Shown: piece after piece, positions 38,550-47,717 of the stretch
How the letters are laid out: each line of letters starts with the position of its first letter
Position numbering within the stretch: position 1 is the stretch's first letter
DNA from: Pseudodesulfovibrio thermohalotolerans
GTDB taxonomy: Bacteria; Desulfobacterota; Desulfovibrionia; Desulfovibrionales; Desulfovibrionaceae
Direction: 5' to 3'
Assembly: GCF_021353295.2 (NCBI RefSeq)
Contig: NZ_CP120635.1
Span: 621,501 to 685,500, forward strand
DNA length: 64,000 nucleotides
Notes under the pieces: model-generated
The model's database searches: none
What the model saw: only the letters and a program-made list of their open reading frames with translations
Told to the model about the DNA's origin: nothing
Program-made: the position numbers and the translations under genes

Positions 38550-39323
38550 TCAGTGGACGAACTGCTCGTTGAAGATGCGCTCCTCCAGGGAGTGGTCCGG
38601 GGCGAAAAGGATGCGCGCCGGGCGCGTGTGGTCTTCGTGGACCAGGATGTGGGCCACGTCGCGAATTTCGAGGAAATCCGCCGTGGCGCTCACCGGCCGC
38701 CTGTCGGGGGTGAGAATCTCGAACTCCACGTCCGCGGTGTTGGGGAGCAGGGCGCCGTTCCAGCGGCGGGGCCGGAAGGGGCAGATCGGGGTCAGGGCCA
38801 GGACGTTGGAGCCGAGGGGGATGATCGGGCCGTGGGCGGAGAGGTTGTAGGCCGTGCTGCCGGCGGGGGTGGCGAGCATGATCCCGTCGCAGACCAAATT
38901 GTCCAGCCGCTCGCGGCCGTTGATGAACAGCCGTATGTGGGCGGATTGCTGGGAGATGCGCAGCATGGCCACCTCATTGTAGGCCAGGGCCGAGACGCGC
39001 TCTCCCCGGACGTCGGTGGCGGTCATGGCCAGCGGGCTGAGGAGATGTTCCTGGGCCGCGTTGATCCGTTCGAGGAGGTTGTCCGGGGCGAACTGGTTGA
39101 GCAGAAAGCCGATGGTCCCGCAGTTCATGCCGTAGAAGGGCAGGTCGAGGTCCATGAATTCGTGCATGGCCCGGAGCATGAACCCGTCTCCGCCGAGGGT
39201 CACCAGGGCGTCGGCCTGGTCGACGGGGACCAGCGGATAGCGGTCCTTCAGGATGGCGAATCGTTCCCGTGCGGTGGGCGTTTCCGAGGCGACGCAGGCG
39301 ATACGGCGGATGGCAGCTTCCAT
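38550..39323 (-). CDS. nadK: NAD kinase
   Basis: A 257-residue ATP-NAD kinase that makes NADP+ in the cytoplasm. Motifs: the catalytic LGGDGFMLRAMH (GGDG) near residue 44, YGMNCGTIGFLLN, the NE motif AYNEVAML, and TPAGSTAYNLSAHGPI. The length is slightly short for the family (about 290). I start at ATG 39323 because homologues start close to there; the open frame extends upstream to 39692 but that stretch overlaps a hairpin and reads as non-protein. Separate from neighbours. Confidence 0.93.
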   Translation of the reverse strand: MEAAIRRIACVASETPTARERFAILKDRYPLVPVDQADALVTLGGDGFMLRAMHEFMDLDLPFYGMNCGTIGFLLNQFAPDNLLERINAAQEHLLSPLAMTATDVRGERVSALAYNEVAMLRISQQSAHIRLFINGRERLDNLVCDGIMLATPAGSTAYNLSAHGPIIPLGSNVLALTPICPFRPRRWNGALLPNTADVEFEILTPDRRPVSATADFLEIRDVAHILVHEDHTRPARILFAPDHSLEERIFNEQFVH

Positions 39324-39428
39324 GGTGTGTCCCCATTTTTGCACTGGTTCTTTGTCGGACCCACTACAATGCATGGGCGGTCCAGTAAAGGGGGCCGGGT
39401 GCCTTTTTCTCTCCTGCGGATGCCAAGA

Positions 39429-39459
39429 CGCCGCACGGCGCGGGTTGCGTCGTGCGGCG
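39429..39459 (-). terminator. Hairpin after allE
   Basis: Nine-base arms CGCCGCACG / CGTGCGGCG (39429-39437, 39451-39459) separated by 13 bases. On the minus strand TCTTGG follows, so only a weak terminator. Confidence 0.4.
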
Positions 39460-39478
39460 AAAAGTGTAGTTGAGACAG

Positions 39479-40258
39479 CTAGATGGCCTCGTCCCGATGG
39501 CAATCCTTGGAGTAGATGTACTCCATGCGTTCGCGGCCGATGCCGTAGCACGCCTGCTTGCAGAAGGGCGCGATCCAGATGAAGTCGCCCGATTCCACGG
39601 GCAGCCATTGCTCGTCCAGGAGGTAAAGCCCCTCGCCCTGATAGATGTACATGCCGTGTTCCTGGACATGGGTTTCCACGAAGGGGTGGCACCCGCCGGG
39701 CAGGAAGGCCAGGGTGTGGAAGTTCATGTCGAAGGCCTGGTCAGTGGGCAGCAGGTCGCGGACGAAGACGTTGTCCATGGAATCGTAGCGTTGTTCCGCT
39801 ATGTCCCGGATTGACCCGGTGACGAACCACGGCCTTTTTACGGCCGGGTCGGGATGGGGGACGAAGCGTTGCTTGTAGAGAAGAATGGTGACCGGCGCGT
39901 CGCCCGCCGAGGCGAAGCTCACGCCCTTGCCCGGGGGCGCGTAGACGTAGCCGCCCGCCGTCAGGGTTTCGGTCCGGCCGTCCACCTCTGCGTTCAGGGT
40001 TCCTTCGCCGTCCATGACGAAAAGGAATGATTCGACGCCTTCGGCCCGGCCGTAAGGCATGGTCGTTTTGCCTTCGGTGGAGACCGTGCCGACGATCTGC
40101 ACGAAATTCGCCCCGAGCTTGGGCGACGCCAGAATGGAGAGGGCGCAGCCTTCGATGCCGGGAATCACGTTGAAGACCCGGCCTTCAGTGGTGATGACCG
40201 CGTATTTGCCGGGTTCGTATGTGGAGCGGTTTTTCAGAAAACCTTCGGGATACGGCAT
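39479..40258 (-). CDS. allE: (S)-ureidoglycine aminohydrolase (YlbA/AllE-like bicupin)
   Basis: A 259-residue double-cupin protein closely matching E. coli AllE (YlbA), which releases ammonia from (S)-ureidoglycine in purine (allantoin) breakdown. The second cupin has the metal-binding and substrate region FVETHVQEHGMYIYQGEGLYLL, cited here as ETHVQEHG plus the following GEGLYLL. The C-terminus IYSKDCHRDEAI is almost identical in style to E. coli SKDCNRDVEI. The N-terminus VFNVIPGIEGC also matches. No other allantoin genes are next to it, so its pathway partners must be elsewhere or it acts on another ureido compound. Confidence 0.88.
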   Translation of the reverse strand: MPYPEGFLKNRSTYEPGKYAVITTEGRVFNVIPGIEGCALSILASPKLGANFVQIVGTVSTEGKTTMPYGRAEGVESFLFVMDGEGTLNAEVDGRTETLTAGGYVYAPPGKGVSFASAGDAPVTILLYKQRFVPHPDPAVKRPWFVTGSIRDIAEQRYDSMDNVFVRDLLPTDQAFDMNFHTLAFLPGGCHPFVETHVQEHGMYIYQGEGLYLLDEQWLPVESGDFIWIAPFCKQACYGIGRERMEYIYSKDCHRDEAI

Positions 40259-40514
40259 GATTGTCCTGGTCGTTTCGGCCTGCGCGGGGAAGCCGGTTCG
40301 CCGGGGAGGCCGTTTCCCGAACGGACCGTGGGCGCGGGATCGCTGCCTCGGGTCAACAAATTCGTCTAGCCGTTTTCATCCGTCATGTCGAACAGATATC
40401 GCGTTAGACGGTTAAAAAAGAAATGAAGCGCGTTGCATCCCGGCGGGAAATCATCTAGTGGAACTGAAGGCGTGGCCCAGGTTCGCCGTCCATACCAGCG
40501 AGGTCTTGCATCCC

Positions 40515-41180
40515 ATGAAGGATATCCAGAAGTTCATTGCCGGCTTTCGAAATTTCCGAAACGAGTACTTCTGTCGCGAGGACGCTCCGTTCGAGCACCT
40601 TTGCAAAGGGCAGAATCCCACCACCATGGTCATCGCGTGCAGCGACTCGCGCACCGACCCGTCGTTCATCATGCAATGCGAGCCGGGCGAGATATTCGTG
40701 ATCCGCAACGTGGCCAACATCGTGCCGCCCTACGAGTGCGACACGGGTTTCCACGGCGTGTCCTCGGCTATCGAGTACGCGGTCAAGGTCCTCAAGGTGG
40801 ACAACATCATCGTCCTCGGCCACAGCCTGTGCGGCGGCATCGACGCCCTGATGCACGACGACGCGGTGCGGCACACCGAGTTCCTGTTCAAGTGGCTGTC
40901 GGTCATGTCCCCGGTGCGCGACGAGGTCGTGGACCATTTCGGCGAGGTGAGCAAGAAGTCCTGCACCGCCTGCGAGATGGCGGGCATCCTGCGGTCCGTC
41001 CAGAATCTCATGACCTTTCCCTGGATCAAGGAGCGGCTCGATGAGGGAACTCTTTCCCTGCACGGCTGGTACTTCGAAATGAAGTCCGGTCAGTTATTGA
41101 GCTACTCGCCCCAGACAAAGGCCTTTGAGCCCCTGACCGTGGCCGACCCCCATCCCCGGAAAGAGGACGCCCCGGAATAG
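40515..41180 (+). CDS. Beta-class carbonic anhydrase
   Basis: A 221-residue cytoplasmic zinc enzyme interconverting CO2 and bicarbonate. Zinc ligands and the catalytic dyad are seen in VIACSDSRTDPS (Cys, Asp, Arg) and VLGHSLCGGIDAL (His, Cys). Other family stretches are FVIRNVANIVPPYE, SAIEYAVKVLKV and LHGWYFEMKSG. The start ATG 40515 gives the family N-terminus (KDIQKFIAGFRNFR); a GTG at 40458 in frame would add 19 residues. It is divergent from allE across 256 bases in which I see no clear operator. CO2 supply or removal next to pyruvate-oxidising metabolism is a plausible role. Confidence 0.93.
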   Translation: MKDIQKFIAGFRNFRNEYFCREDAPFEHLCKGQNPTTMVIACSDSRTDPSFIMQCEPGEIFVIRNVANIVPPYECDTGFHGVSSAIEYAVKVLKVDNIIVLGHSLCGGIDALMHDDAVRHTEFLFKWLSVMSPVRDEVVDHFGEVSKKSCTACEMAGILRSVQNLMTFPWIKERLDEGTLSLHGWYFEMKSGQLLSYSPQTKAFEPLTVADPHPRKEDAPE

Positions 41181-41211
41181 GAGGCGTGCCCCCGTTTTTT
41201 GACGGTCATGA

Positions 41212-41242
41212 CCCCGACTTCGGATCGAAGCCGGGGCTTTTT
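41212..41242 (+). terminator. Terminator after carbonic anhydrase
   Basis: CCCCGACTTCG / CGAAGCCGGGG (41212-41222, 41226-41236) form a stem with one A-C mismatch and a GAT loop, then CTTTTT. Confidence 0.85.
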
Positions 41243-41276
41243 ATGTCCGATGTGAAAAAATCGGTACACGGTTGTT

Positions 41277-41288
41277 TGCGCAGGCGCA
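41277..41288. promoter_or_regulatory. Short palindrome before the lactate dehydrogenase gene
   Basis: TGCGCAGGCGCA is a 5+2+5 palindrome 60 bases before the start codon. It could be an operator; no regulator gene is adjacent. Confidence 0.25.
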
Positions 41289-41348
41289 TTTGTGGTAAGG
41301 TTTTCTTCCGGAGCATTCCGGTTTTATTTCATACCAAGGAGATAGAAA

Positions 41349-44165
41349 ATGCTCATAGCCCCATACGATGCCATTCACCGGGAATTGCTTGCGTTCCTGC
41401 CCGGGGACCGGGTCTACACGGACCCCTTGCGCACCCTGGCATACGGCACGGACGCCAGTTTTTACCGGCTTATTCCAAAGATAGTGGTCGACACGGACAG
41501 CGAGGACGAAGTGGTCCAGATTTTGGCCGTGGTGAACAGGCACAATGTGCCCGTAACCTTCCGCGCGGCGGGCACCAGCCTGTCCGGGCAGGCCATCAGC
41601 GATTCGGTGCTGGTCCGCCTCGGCGACGGGTGGCGTCATTTCCGCATTTTCGACGACGCGGCCAAGATCGAGCTGGAGCCGGGCATTATCGGCAGCCAGG
41701 CGAACAAGTACCTGGCCCCGCACGGCAAGAAGATCGGGCCGGACCCGGCGTCCATCGATACCTGCAAGATCGGCGGAATCGTGGCCAACAACGCCTCGGG
41801 CATGTGCTGTGGCGTGGCCGAGAACTCCTACAAGACCCTGCATTCCATGCGTCTGGTCCTGGTGGACGGCACGCCCCTGGACACCGGCGATCCGGCCAGC
41901 CGCGACGCGTTTGCCCGGAGCCACGGGCATCTTCTCGACGGGTTGGCCGACATGCGCGCCAGGGTGTTGGCCGACAAGGAACTGGCCGACCGCATCCGGC
42001 ACAAATTCAAGATCAAGAACACCACCGGCTACAGCCTCAACGCCATCGTGGATTTCGAGGACCCGTTCGAGATTCTCCAGCATCTTCTGGTGGGCAGCGA
42101 GGGGACCCTCGCCTTCATTTCCAAGGTCGTCTACAACACCGTGGTCGAGCACCCGCACAAGGCGTCGGCCCTGATGCGCTTTCCGGACGTCCGTTCGGCC
42201 TGCCGGGCCGCCACCGCCGTGCGCGGCGGAGCCGTGTCCGCGGCCGAGATCATGGACCGCGCGGCCATAGCCTCGGTCCAGGACAAGCCGGGAATGCCCG
42301 AGGGGCTGGACACCCTCGGCCCCGACGCCGCCGCGCTCCTGGTCGAGGTCCGCGCCGCGTCCGCCGGGGAGCTGGAGGAGAAAATCGCGAAGGTCAAGGA
42401 GATCATCAAGGACATCGAGCCGGTGGAGCCGCACAGGTTCACCGACGTCCCGGCCGAGTTCGGCAAGCTGTGGAACGTGCGCAAGGGCCTTTTCCCGGCC
42501 GTGGGCGCGGTGCGCGAAGCCGGAACCACGGTCATCATCGAGGACGTGGCCTTCCCCATCGAGTCGTTGGCCGACGGCGCGCTCGATCTCCAGGAGCTTT
42601 TCCGCAAGCACGGCTACGACAAGGCGATCATCTTCGGGCACGCCCTGGAGGGCAACCTTCACTTCGTTTTCACCCAGGACTTCAACGCCCAGGCCGAGAT
42701 CGACCGCTACGAGGCGTTCATGAACGACGTCACTGAAATGGTGGCCAACAAGTACAACGGCTCTCTCAAGGCCGAGCACGGCACCGGCCGGAACATGGCC
42801 CACTTCGTGGAGTTGGAATGGGGCCGCGCCGCCTTCGCGCTCATGCGCGAGATCAAGGAGCTGTTCGATCCCAGGGGACTGCTCAATCCCGGCGTCATCA
42901 TCAACGACGACCCTCGGGCGCACCTCAAGGACCTCAAGCCCCTGCCCGTGGCCGACGGACTCATCGACAAGTGCATTGAGTGCGGTTTCTGCGAGCCCAC
43001 CTGTCCGTCGCGATCCCTGACCCTGACCCCGCGTCAGCGCATCGTGGCCTATCGCGAGATCTCCCGGCAGAAAGAGGTCGGCGAGGCCGCCGAGACCATG
43101 AAGGCGTTCCACGACAACTACGATTACGACGGCGAGGCCACTTGCGCCGCCGACGGCCTGTGCGCGCTGCGTTGTCCCGTGTCCATCGATACCGGCAAGT
43201 TCATCAAGCAATACCGCGCATGGGGACACGGCCGGTGGCAGAATGCCGCGGCGTCCTTTGCCTCGGGAAACACCGGCCTGACCGTGCACGCCGTGTCCGG
43301 CGCGCTGCGCGTGGCCGGGGCCGCCCAGGACGTGCTCGGCGACAGGGCCATGGACGCGGTCGCCTCGGGTCTGCACAAGTATTCCGGCAAGCGCATTCCC
43401 CGCTGGAACACCTCCATGCCCCGCGCTGCATCCCCGGCCCGATTCACGGCTCCCGCAACCGGCAACCGCGTGGTCTACTTCCCGAGCTGCGTGGCCCGGC
43501 ACATGGGTCCGGAAAAGCACGATCCGGACAAGACCGCCATCCGCGACCGGACCCTGAGCCTTCTGGCCAAGGCGGGCTACGAGGTCGTCTATCCGGCGGG
43601 CATGACCAAGCTGTGCTGCGGCCAGCCCTGGGAGTCCAAGGGATTCATGGAGCAGGCCGACGCCAAGCTCAATGAGTTGGAATGCGCCCTGCGCGCGGCC
43701 AGCAACGGCGGCGAACTACCCATCCTCTGCGACACGAGCCCGTGCCTCTACCGCATGAAGGAGCACATCAAGGAACTCAAGCTCTATGAGCCGGTGGAAT
43801 TCGCCGTGCGTTTCCTTGCCGACAAGCTGGAGTTCTCGCCGGTCAACCGCAAGGTCGCCCTGCACATCACCTGCAGTTCGCGCAAGATGGGACTGGCCGA
43901 AGACATGGAGGCCCTTGCCCGCCGGTGCGCCCGGGAAGTGGTCGTGCCCGAAGAGGTCTTCTGCTGCGGCTTTGCCGGAGACCGGGGATTCAACTACCCC
44001 GAGCTGAACAAGGCCGGTCTCAAGGAGCTGCGCAGACAGCTCGACGGATGCACCATCGGCTACTCAACCTCGCGCACCTGCGAGATAGGTTTGTCCCTGC
44101 ACGGCAAGGTGCCTTACAAGAACATTGTTTTCCTGCTCGACGAGGCCAGTTGGCCGAAGGCGTAG
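41349..44165 (+). CDS. FAD/Fe-S D-lactate dehydrogenase, fused form
   Basis: A 938-residue protein joining a GlcD/D-LDH-type FAD oxidase to a GlcF-like Fe-S part. FAD-binding PCMH domain: VPVTFRAAGTSLSGQAIS and KIGGIVANNASGMCCG. C-terminal oxidase domain: AEHGTGRNMAHFVELEWG and FDPRGLLNPGVIIN. Fe-S domain: CIECGFCEPTCPSR and a second motif CAADGLCALRCPV, about residues 540-615. Two CCG domains follow, with CCGQPW and CCGFAGDRGF. Such fused enzymes oxidise D-lactate (or another 2-hydroxy acid) at the membrane in Desulfovibrio. AAGGAG precedes the ATG at 41349. It is a single-gene unit between two terminators. Substrate is inferred. Confidence 0.9.
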   Translation: MLIAPYDAIHRELLAFLPGDRVYTDPLRTLAYGTDASFYRLIPKIVVDTDSEDEVVQILAVVNRHNVPVTFRAAGTSLSGQAISDSVLVRLGDGWRHFRIFDDAAKIELEPGIIGSQANKYLAPHGKKIGPDPASIDTCKIGGIVANNASGMCCGVAENSYKTLHSMRLVLVDGTPLDTGDPASRDAFARSHGHLLDGLADMRARVLADKELADRIRHKFKIKNTTGYSLNAIVDFEDPFEILQHLLVGSEGTLAFISKVVYNTVVEHPHKASALMRFPDVRSACRAATAVRGGAVSAAEIMDRAAIASVQDKPGMPEGLDTLGPDAAALLVEVRAASAGELEEKIAKVKEIIKDIEPVEPHRFTDVPAEFGKLWNVRKGLFPAVGAVREAGTTVIIEDVAFPIESLADGALDLQELFRKHGYDKAIIFGHALEGNLHFVFTQDFNAQAEIDRYEAFMNDVTEMVANKYNGSLKAEHGTGRNMAHFVELEWGRAAFALMREIKELFDPRGLLNPGVIINDDPRAHLKDLKPLPVADGLIDKCIECGFCEPTCPSRSLTLTPRQRIVAYREISRQKEVGEAAETMKAFHDNYDYDGEATCAADGLCALRCPVSIDTGKFIKQYRAWGHGRWQNAAASFASGNTGLTVHAVSGALRVAGAAQDVLGDRAMDAVASGLHKYSGKRIPRWNTSMPRAASPARFTAPATGNRVVYFPSCVARHMGPEKHDPDKTAIRDRTLSLLAKAGYEVVYPAGMTKLCCGQPWESKGFMEQADAKLNELECALRAASNGGELPILCDTSPCLYRMKEHIKELKLYEPVEFAVRFLADKLEFSPVNRKVALHITCSSRKMGLAEDMEALARRCAREVVVPEEVFCCGFAGDRGFNYPELNKAGLKELRRQLDGCTIGYSTSRTCEIGLSLHGKVPYKNIVFLLDEASWPKA

Positions 44166-44187
44166 GAAAAATACTGGCGTTATTCCG

Positions 44188-44220
44188 AAAGGGGAGCGGG
44201 GGACACCTTCGCTCCCCTTT
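44188..44220 (+). terminator. Terminator after the lactate dehydrogenase gene
   Basis: Perfect 11-bp arms AAAGGGGAGCG / CGCTCCCCTTT (44188-44198, 44210-44220) around 11 bases, then CCGTTTAT. The T-run is short. Confidence 0.7.
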
Positions 44221-44392
44221 CCGTTTATGCGGCGGAATGTGCCGCGCGCGGTTTGCTGGGGCATCGTCCGTTTGGGGAGCGACTGCATTGCGCCGAAGCA
44301 TCAAAGGAAAAGTCGATTATGCCGCTTTCACAAATAAAAAAATGAATCGTTTTACATGGCTCAGCGAAAGTAATATGCAATATGTTTTGTCG

Positions 44393-44421
44393 TTGACACT
44401 AACTGTTGCGTTTAATAGATT
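44393..44421 (+). promoter_or_regulatory. Sigma-70-type promoter of the dms operon
   Basis: Consensus TTGACA (44393-44398), 17 bases, TAGATT (44416-44421). It sits in a 395-base AT-rich spacer (44221-44615) that holds no gene and leaves a leader of ~190 bases before dmsA. The leader includes an ATATC / GATAT inverted pair near 44503-44520 that could bind a regulator. Confidence 0.65.
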
Positions 44422-44615
44422 GTGTATGAATGGGAGACCCTAATCAAATTATATGAATATATACGAAAATAGACATAATCCTATAACCGGCAATGTGATA
44501 ATGATATCTAGTAAGATATTGAGTGCAACCTTGTAATGCGGCCTGTCGGTGGTGTCGGCTTTGCAGGAAACGATGCCGTTGGTTGTGCCGCGCTTTCTAC
44601 TGAGGAGAGTAGCAT

Positions 44616-47078
44616 ATGACACAAAAGAAAAAGAGCACTGTTGCTTTCAGTCCCGAGCGGCGAAGCATCCTGAAGCTCGGCGCGCTATCCTGCGCGGCTG
44701 GAGCGGCAGGGGGATCGTTGCTGGGCCTGAATCATCTGTTCCAGCCTTCCGAAGCGCAGGCTTTCGAAGTCCCGGCGCTCCCCGAAGATCCGTTCATTTT
44801 CACGACATGCGTGAACAACTGTGGCAACACATGCGTGTTGAAGGCCTTTGTCAGGAATGACAAGGTGATCCGCGTTGAGACGGACGACAGCGTGGAGGAC
44901 GATTGGGAAAACGGCGTTTTCCAGGTGCGCGCCTGTCCACGCGGCCGTTCCATGCGGCGGCACATGTATTCGCCCGACCGGCTGAAGACGCCGCTCAAGC
45001 GGATCGGCAAGCGCGGCGAGGGAAAATTCGAGCCTGTATCCTGGGACGAGGCCCTGGATATCGTGGCCGCGAGTTTGAAACACTGCGTCAAGAATTACGG
45101 AAACGCGTCCGTCTACAGCCATTACGCCAGCGGCGTCATCACCGGACCCATGACCCGGCGTGAGAACTTCTGGCGTCTCATGAACTGTCTCGGGGGCTTC
45201 TCCCTCGGATACTCCGACTACAGCTCTGCCCAGAACCAGGCGGGATTGCGGTACCTCTACGGCAAGGCCGGATACTCGGGTAACGCCATATCGGACATCG
45301 CCCACACCAAGCTGGCCGTGTTCTTCGGCGCGAACCTGAGCGAAACCCGGTCCAGCGGCGGCGGGTTGCAGTATGAGATTCTGGAGGCCAAGAAAAAGGG
45401 CAACACCCGGATCATCATCATCGACCCCCGCTACACCGACACCTGCGTGACCGTCGCCGACGAATGGATTCCCATCCGTCCCGGCACCGATGCCGCCCTG
45501 GCTTCGGCCCTGGCCTACGTATTGATTACGGAAGAGATGATCGACAGGGAGTACCTGGACACCCATTGCGTGGGATTCGACGCCTCGACCCTTCCCGAGG
45601 ATGCGCCCGAGCACTCCTCCTACTCCGATTACATCCTGGGCACGGGATTCGACATGGTTGCCAAGACCCCGGAATGGGCGGCCGCCATCTCGGGCGTTCC
45701 CGCTGCCAGAATATACAAGCTGGCCCGCGAGATCGGCCAGACCAAGCCGTGCTACATCATGCAGGGCTGGGGCATTCAGCGTCAGGCGGCGGGCGAGATG
45801 AACGTCATGGCCGTGGCCGCGTTGGCCAACCTGACCGGCAACGTCGGCATCCGGGGCGGCAACAACGGCGACCTGGACGCCTACCATCAGAGCAAGACTC
45901 CGCGCCTGCCCGTGGGCAACAACGGCGTGAAGACCCGTTTCCCGGTTTTCATGTGGCTCAAGGCCGTGGAGAACGGCAAGAACATGACCGCGGATCAGGA
46001 CGGCATCATCGGCGGCGATCGGTATCCCGCCGACATCAAGTTCATTTGGAACTACGCGGGGAACACCATCATCAACCAGCATTCCGAGATCGCCGAGACC
46101 GAGCGCGTGCTCTCCGACGAGACCAAATGCGAGATGATCGTGGTCATGGACACCCATATGACCGCGACCGCCAAATGGGCCGACATCGTCCTGCCGAGCT
46201 GCATGTATCCGGAGCAGACGGACATCGTGGGGCCGAGCTATGCCATGAACACGGACTGGGCGCTGCTCACCGAAGCGGTGAAGCCCTTCTTCGAATCCCG
46301 CCCCGTCTATGACGTTTGCGTTGACCTGGCCCGCCGGCTGGGCGTGGAGAAGGAATTCACCGAAGGCCGCGACCGGGAGGAATGGATCGAATATCTCTAC
46401 CAGACCGGCACCCGCAAGACCTTCCCGGAAATGCCCGCGACCGTGGCCGAAGCGCGCAAGGCGGGCGTTCATTTCCGCGCCAAGAGCAGGGACTTCCCGG
46501 TTCCTTTCGCCGACTTCCGCCAGGACCCGGTTACGCATCCCCTGAAGACCCCGTCGGGCAAGGTGGAGCTGTATTCCGCGGCATTGCGTACTCTCTCGCG
46601 GAAGCGGAAGGTCGACAGCTCCGTGCTGGGCGACGTCATTCCGTTTGTGCCGCAGTACGTGGCGACCTGGGATGGCTGCGAGGACATGCAGACCAAGGAA
46701 AAGTACCCGCTTCAGCTCATCGGTTTCCACTACAAGGGCCGGACGCACTCCCACTACGCCAACGTTGACTGGCTTCTGGAGGTGCTGCCGCAGACCATGT
46801 GGATCAATCCCGTCGATGCCGAACGGCGGGGCATCAGGCATAACGATCCTGTCCGGGTATTCAACGACCGGGGCGAGGTGCGCATTCGGGCCAAGGTGAC
46901 CCCGCGCATCATCCCCGGCGTCGTCGCCATGGGACAGGGCGCCTGGTACAAGCCGCTCTCCGCGGACAGCAAGGTGGACGTCGGAGGATGCATCAACACC
47001 CTGACCAAGTACAGGCCCACTGCCATCGGCAAGGCCAATCCGCAGCACACCAACCTTGTCCAGGTGGACCGGATATAA
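44616..47078 (+). CDS. dmsA: Molybdopterin oxidoreductase, DmsA-type catalytic subunit
   Basis: An 820-residue exported molybdoenzyme. The twin-arginine signal has R15-R16 (ERRSILKLG) followed by a hydrophobic stretch. The 4Fe motif is C65-C69-C73-C107. The Mo ligand is probably Ser203 in GYSDYSSAQ, aligned with the Ser ligand of DmsA. Other family parts are RIIIIDPRYTDTC, QGWGIQRQAAGEM and a C-terminal dinucleotide-binding domain (HTNLVQV). It is the catalytic subunit of a membrane-bound S- or N-oxide reductase facing the periplasm. The exact acceptor (DMSO, TMAO, polysulfide or other) cannot be told. GAGGAGAG precedes the ATG. It heads dmsABC-torD. Confidence 0.92.
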   Translation: MTQKKKSTVAFSPERRSILKLGALSCAAGAAGGSLLGLNHLFQPSEAQAFEVPALPEDPFIFTTCVNNCGNTCVLKAFVRNDKVIRVETDDSVEDDWENGVFQVRACPRGRSMRRHMYSPDRLKTPLKRIGKRGEGKFEPVSWDEALDIVAASLKHCVKNYGNASVYSHYASGVITGPMTRRENFWRLMNCLGGFSLGYSDYSSAQNQAGLRYLYGKAGYSGNAISDIAHTKLAVFFGANLSETRSSGGGLQYEILEAKKKGNTRIIIIDPRYTDTCVTVADEWIPIRPGTDAALASALAYVLITEEMIDREYLDTHCVGFDASTLPEDAPEHSSYSDYILGTGFDMVAKTPEWAAAISGVPAARIYKLAREIGQTKPCYIMQGWGIQRQAAGEMNVMAVAALANLTGNVGIRGGNNGDLDAYHQSKTPRLPVGNNGVKTRFPVFMWLKAVENGKNMTADQDGIIGGDRYPADIKFIWNYAGNTIINQHSEIAETERVLSDETKCEMIVVMDTHMTATAKWADIVLPSCMYPEQTDIVGPSYAMNTDWALLTEAVKPFFESRPVYDVCVDLARRLGVEKEFTEGRDREEWIEYLYQTGTRKTFPEMPATVAEARKAGVHFRAKSRDFPVPFADFRQDPVTHPLKTPSGKVELYSAALRTLSRKRKVDSSVLGDVIPFVPQYVATWDGCEDMQTKEKYPLQLIGFHYKGRTHSHYANVDWLLEVLPQTMWINPVDAERRGIRHNDPVRVFNDRGEVRIRAKVTPRIIPGVVAMGQGAWYKPLSADSKVDVGGCINTLTKYRPTAIGKANPQHTNLVQVDRI

Positions 47079-47088
47079 GGAGGCGACC

Positions 47089-47715
47089 GTGATTGATCTA
47101 AACCAAGAACTCGCGTTCGTATTTGACGCTTCCCGGTGCAACGGGTGCAAGGCGTGCATGATCGCCTGCAAGGACAAACACGATCTGCCAGTGGGCGTAT
47201 TGTGGCGCAAGGTGCTTGAATGCGCTTCCGGAGATTGGGCGGAGGAGCCCGACGGCTCGTACACGCAAAACGTGCTCGCCTATTACGTCTCCGTGTCGTG
47301 CAATCATTGCGAAAACCCCGTTTGCGTAACGGTCTGCCCCACGGGTGCGATGCAGGTCGTGGAAAACGGCATCGTGGCCATCGATCCGGACCGCTGCATC
47401 GCCTGCGGCAACTGTCAGTGGAACTGCCCCTATTCGGCCCCGGTCCTGGACCGCGTGAAAAAGCATATGACCAAGTGCGACATGTGCCGCGACTTCCTGG
47501 CCCAGGGCAAGCTCCCGGCCTGCGTGGCGGCATGTCCCAGCCGGGCTTTGGACGTGGCTCCGCGCAAGGAGGCCGTCGCCCGGCTCGGGCGGGCCGATGT
47601 CGCGCCGTTGCCTTCCGAAAAACTCACTGAACCCAACCTGTGCCTGATAAAGCACCGCGACAGCCTGTCGGTGCGCAAGTCGGCCGCCGTGTTGGCCAAC
47701 AGAGAGGAGTTCTAG
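47089..47715 (+). CDS. dmsB: Fe-S electron-transfer subunit, DmsB type
   Basis: A 208-residue ferredoxin-like protein with four cysteine groups for four 4Fe-4S clusters: CNGCKACMIACK, CNHCENPVCVTVCP, CIACGNCQWNCP and CDMCRDFLAQGKLPACVAACP. It carries electrons from the membrane subunit to DmsA. The start is a GTG at 47089 with AAGGAGG five bases upstream; an earlier ATG at 47056 overlaps the dmsA end without a ribosome site. Ten bases separate it from dmsA and two from dmsC. Confidence 0.95.
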   Translation: MIDLNQELAFVFDASRCNGCKACMIACKDKHDLPVGVLWRKVLECASGDWAEEPDGSYTQNVLAYYVSVSCNHCENPVCVTVCPTGAMQVVENGIVAIDPDRCIACGNCQWNCPYSAPVLDRVKKHMTKCDMCRDFLAQGKLPACVAACPSRALDVAPRKEAVARLGRADVAPLPSEKLTEPNLCLIKHRDSLSVRKSAAVLANREEF

Positions 47716-47717
47716 CC

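Noticed and set aside
39324..39692. N-terminal extension of NAD kinase
   Set aside because: The extension overlaps the allE end and its hairpin and does not resemble NAD kinase; the ATG at 39323 fits.
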